Below the pieces are notes generated by a model. It made no database searches. It was not told the DNA's origin and saw only the letters and a program-made list of their open reading frames with translations. Shown in pieces: positions 4,733 through 5,366 of a stretch of 5,366 nucleotides of DNA. The translations under genes and the position numbers were made by a program. Each line of letters begins with the position of its first letter. Positions within the stretch are counted from its first letter, which is position 1. The stretch comes from Firmicutes bacterium ADurb.Bin467 (GTDB lineage: Bacteria > Bacillota > Clostridia > Christensenellales > Aristaeellaceae), in assembly GCA_002068815.1 (NCBI GenBank), contig MWAC01000080.1:1-5366 (forward strand), given 5' to 3'.

Positions 4733-5025
4733 CACAGCCCCATCGGGAAGAAGACCCGCCAGTAGAGCATCCAGAGCAGCTCGTTCGCGATCGATATGCC
4801 GATCACCGAGAACCAGATCGTGAAGTCGATCGGCAGCCCCGTGCGCCGCATCACCCACATCGCCGGGCGGCGAAACGGCACGACGAACGGGTAGACGAAC
4901 TTCGCGAGCAATTGCATCAGCCGGTTGTTGAACCGAAGAAGCGTCAGGAGCCAGTACGCGAGGATCGCGGTTCGAACGACCCAGAGGAAGATATCGACCG
5001 TCCGGAACACGGCGTACATCGTCAT
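4732..5025 (-). CDS. ylmG: YggT/YlmG-family small membrane protein
   Basis: A 97-residue integral membrane protein with two hydrophobic helices (about 10-31 and 67-88). They are joined by a loop holding AKFVYPFVVPFRRP (41-54) and the TGLPIDF segment (62-68). The P-x3-P-[FIL]-R-R-pattern and the following G-x-P-I-D-hydrophobic stretch are the YggT signature. YlmG homologues sit beside sepF in Gram-positives and cyanobacteria and have been linked to division or nucleoid/envelope organisation; the molecular role is unknown. The ATG at 5025 lies 3 nt after the sepF stop and has GGAGG 9 nt upstream, inside the sepF end. A second ATG at 5019 would leave 15 nt of spacing, so it is less likely. Confidence 0.88.
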   Translation of the reverse strand: MTMYAVFRTVDIFLWVVRTAILAYWLLTLLRFNNRLMQLLAKFVYPFVVPFRRPAMWVMRRTGLPIDFTIWFSVIGISIANELLWMLYWRVFFPMGL

Positions 5026-5028
5026 CGG

Positions 5029-5366
5029 CTAGAACCTCCGCTCGACGTCGTAGGTCTCGTTGACCTCGACGGTGTTCGGCGCGAGCACGTACGTGCGGTC
5101 GGACGCCTTGCGGATCGTCGCGCTCAGCGCGAATACGGCGCCGGAGAGCGTGTCGATCGCGCGCTGCGTGAGCTTCGGGTCGATGCCGTCCAGCGTCAGT
5201 ACGACGACGTTTCCGGCGATCAGGCTGTCGATCACGTCGCAGCAGTCCTCGAGCGTGTTCAAAGAGCACATCAGCGTCCGCTGGCGCGCGCGGGGCGCGG
5301 GGCGGGGCTCCGCGGGGGCGCGGGGCGCCGGCGCATCGAGGTTTGAGAAGCGGGAGGCCGCGCGCG
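5029..5366 (-). CDS. sepF: SepF cell-division protein, 5' end outside window
   Basis: SepF is a membrane-bound ring-forming protein that anchors and aligns FtsZ filaments at the division site. The window holds the last 111 residues. First comes a Pro/Ala/Arg-rich linker (about 31 residues). Then the complete globular domain follows, with LNTLEDCCDVIDSLIAGNVV, LTLDGIDPKLTQRAIDTLSG, AVFALSATIRKASDRTYVLA and PNTVEV, all matching the SepF core order. The N-terminal membrane-targeting helix lies beyond the right edge. An internal ATG at 5271 is not the real start, because the frame stays open and linker-like upstream. Two adjacent cysteines (CC) in the first helix are unusual for the family but not obviously harmful. 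It is the first visible gene of the sepF-ylmG-ylmH operon. Confidence 0.92.
   Translation of the reverse strand, partial: RAASRFSNLDAPAPRAPAEPRPAPRARQRTLMCSLNTLEDCCDVIDSLIAGNVVVLTLDGIDPKLTQRAIDTLSGAVFALSATIRKASDRTYVLAPNTVEVNETYDVERRF

Noticed and set aside
3953..4765. Long plus-strand open frame opposite ylmH
   Set aside because: Charged, compositionally odd translation without domains; the minus strand has the clear ylmH gene.
4733..5269. Upstream extension of the ylmH frame to give a 423-residue protein
   Set aside because: The extra residues overlap ylmG and sepF on the same strand and look like out-of-frame noise; the TGATG junction at 4732 gives a family-length YlmH.

Overview
The window is a GC-rich stretch (roughly 60-65% G+C by eye) from a bacterium whose gene order is that of a Clostridia-type Firmicute. 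All convincing genes lie on the minus strand, so the biological order runs from the right edge to the left. The set sepF - yggT/ylmG - ylmH - divIVA, followed by lspA - rluD, is the region downstream of the division/cell-wall cluster in Gram-positive bacteria such as Bacillus subtilis. High-GC gut Clostridia fit this picture, but the species cannot be named from the sequence.

Region by region, in transcription order. (1) 5366-3998: sepF (5' end outside the window), a yggT-family membrane protein and ylmH, packed with a 3-nt gap and then a 1-nt overlap, clearly one operon. (2) 3895-3350: divIVA after a 102-nt gap, closed by a strong intrinsic terminator at 3296-3325. (3) 3241-1617: a DUF5665-like small membrane protein, lspA (lipoprotein signal peptidase) and rluD (23S rRNA pseudouridine synthase), separated by 1 nt and then overlapping by 8 nt. 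(4) 1616-1196: a 421-nt gene-free stretch. It holds a perfect-consensus sigma-70 type promoter whose -35 box overlaps the rluD stop codon, a 125-bp nested palindrome just downstream of it, and several smaller hairpins before the next gene. (5) 1195-233: a short MgtE-type magnesium transporter that lacks the N-terminal Mg-sensing domain and is cut inside its last membrane helix. (6) 260-27: the last ~77 codons of a PilT-type twitching ATPase, in another frame, followed at 21 by the probable start of pilC.

The main points of interest are at the left end. The mgtE and pilT reading frames meet at about 253-269, where one short stretch of DNA fits both families. This is either a genuine deletion that removed the end of mgtE and most of pilT, or an assembly chimera. 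The second point is the promoter plus rod-like palindrome between rluD and mgtE, a candidate structured RNA, long regulatory leader or dispersed repeat. The rest is well-conserved housekeeping: SepF and DivIVA act in division and polar organisation, YlmG is associated with them, YlmH acts on ribosomes, LspA matures lipoproteins and RluD modifies 23S rRNA.
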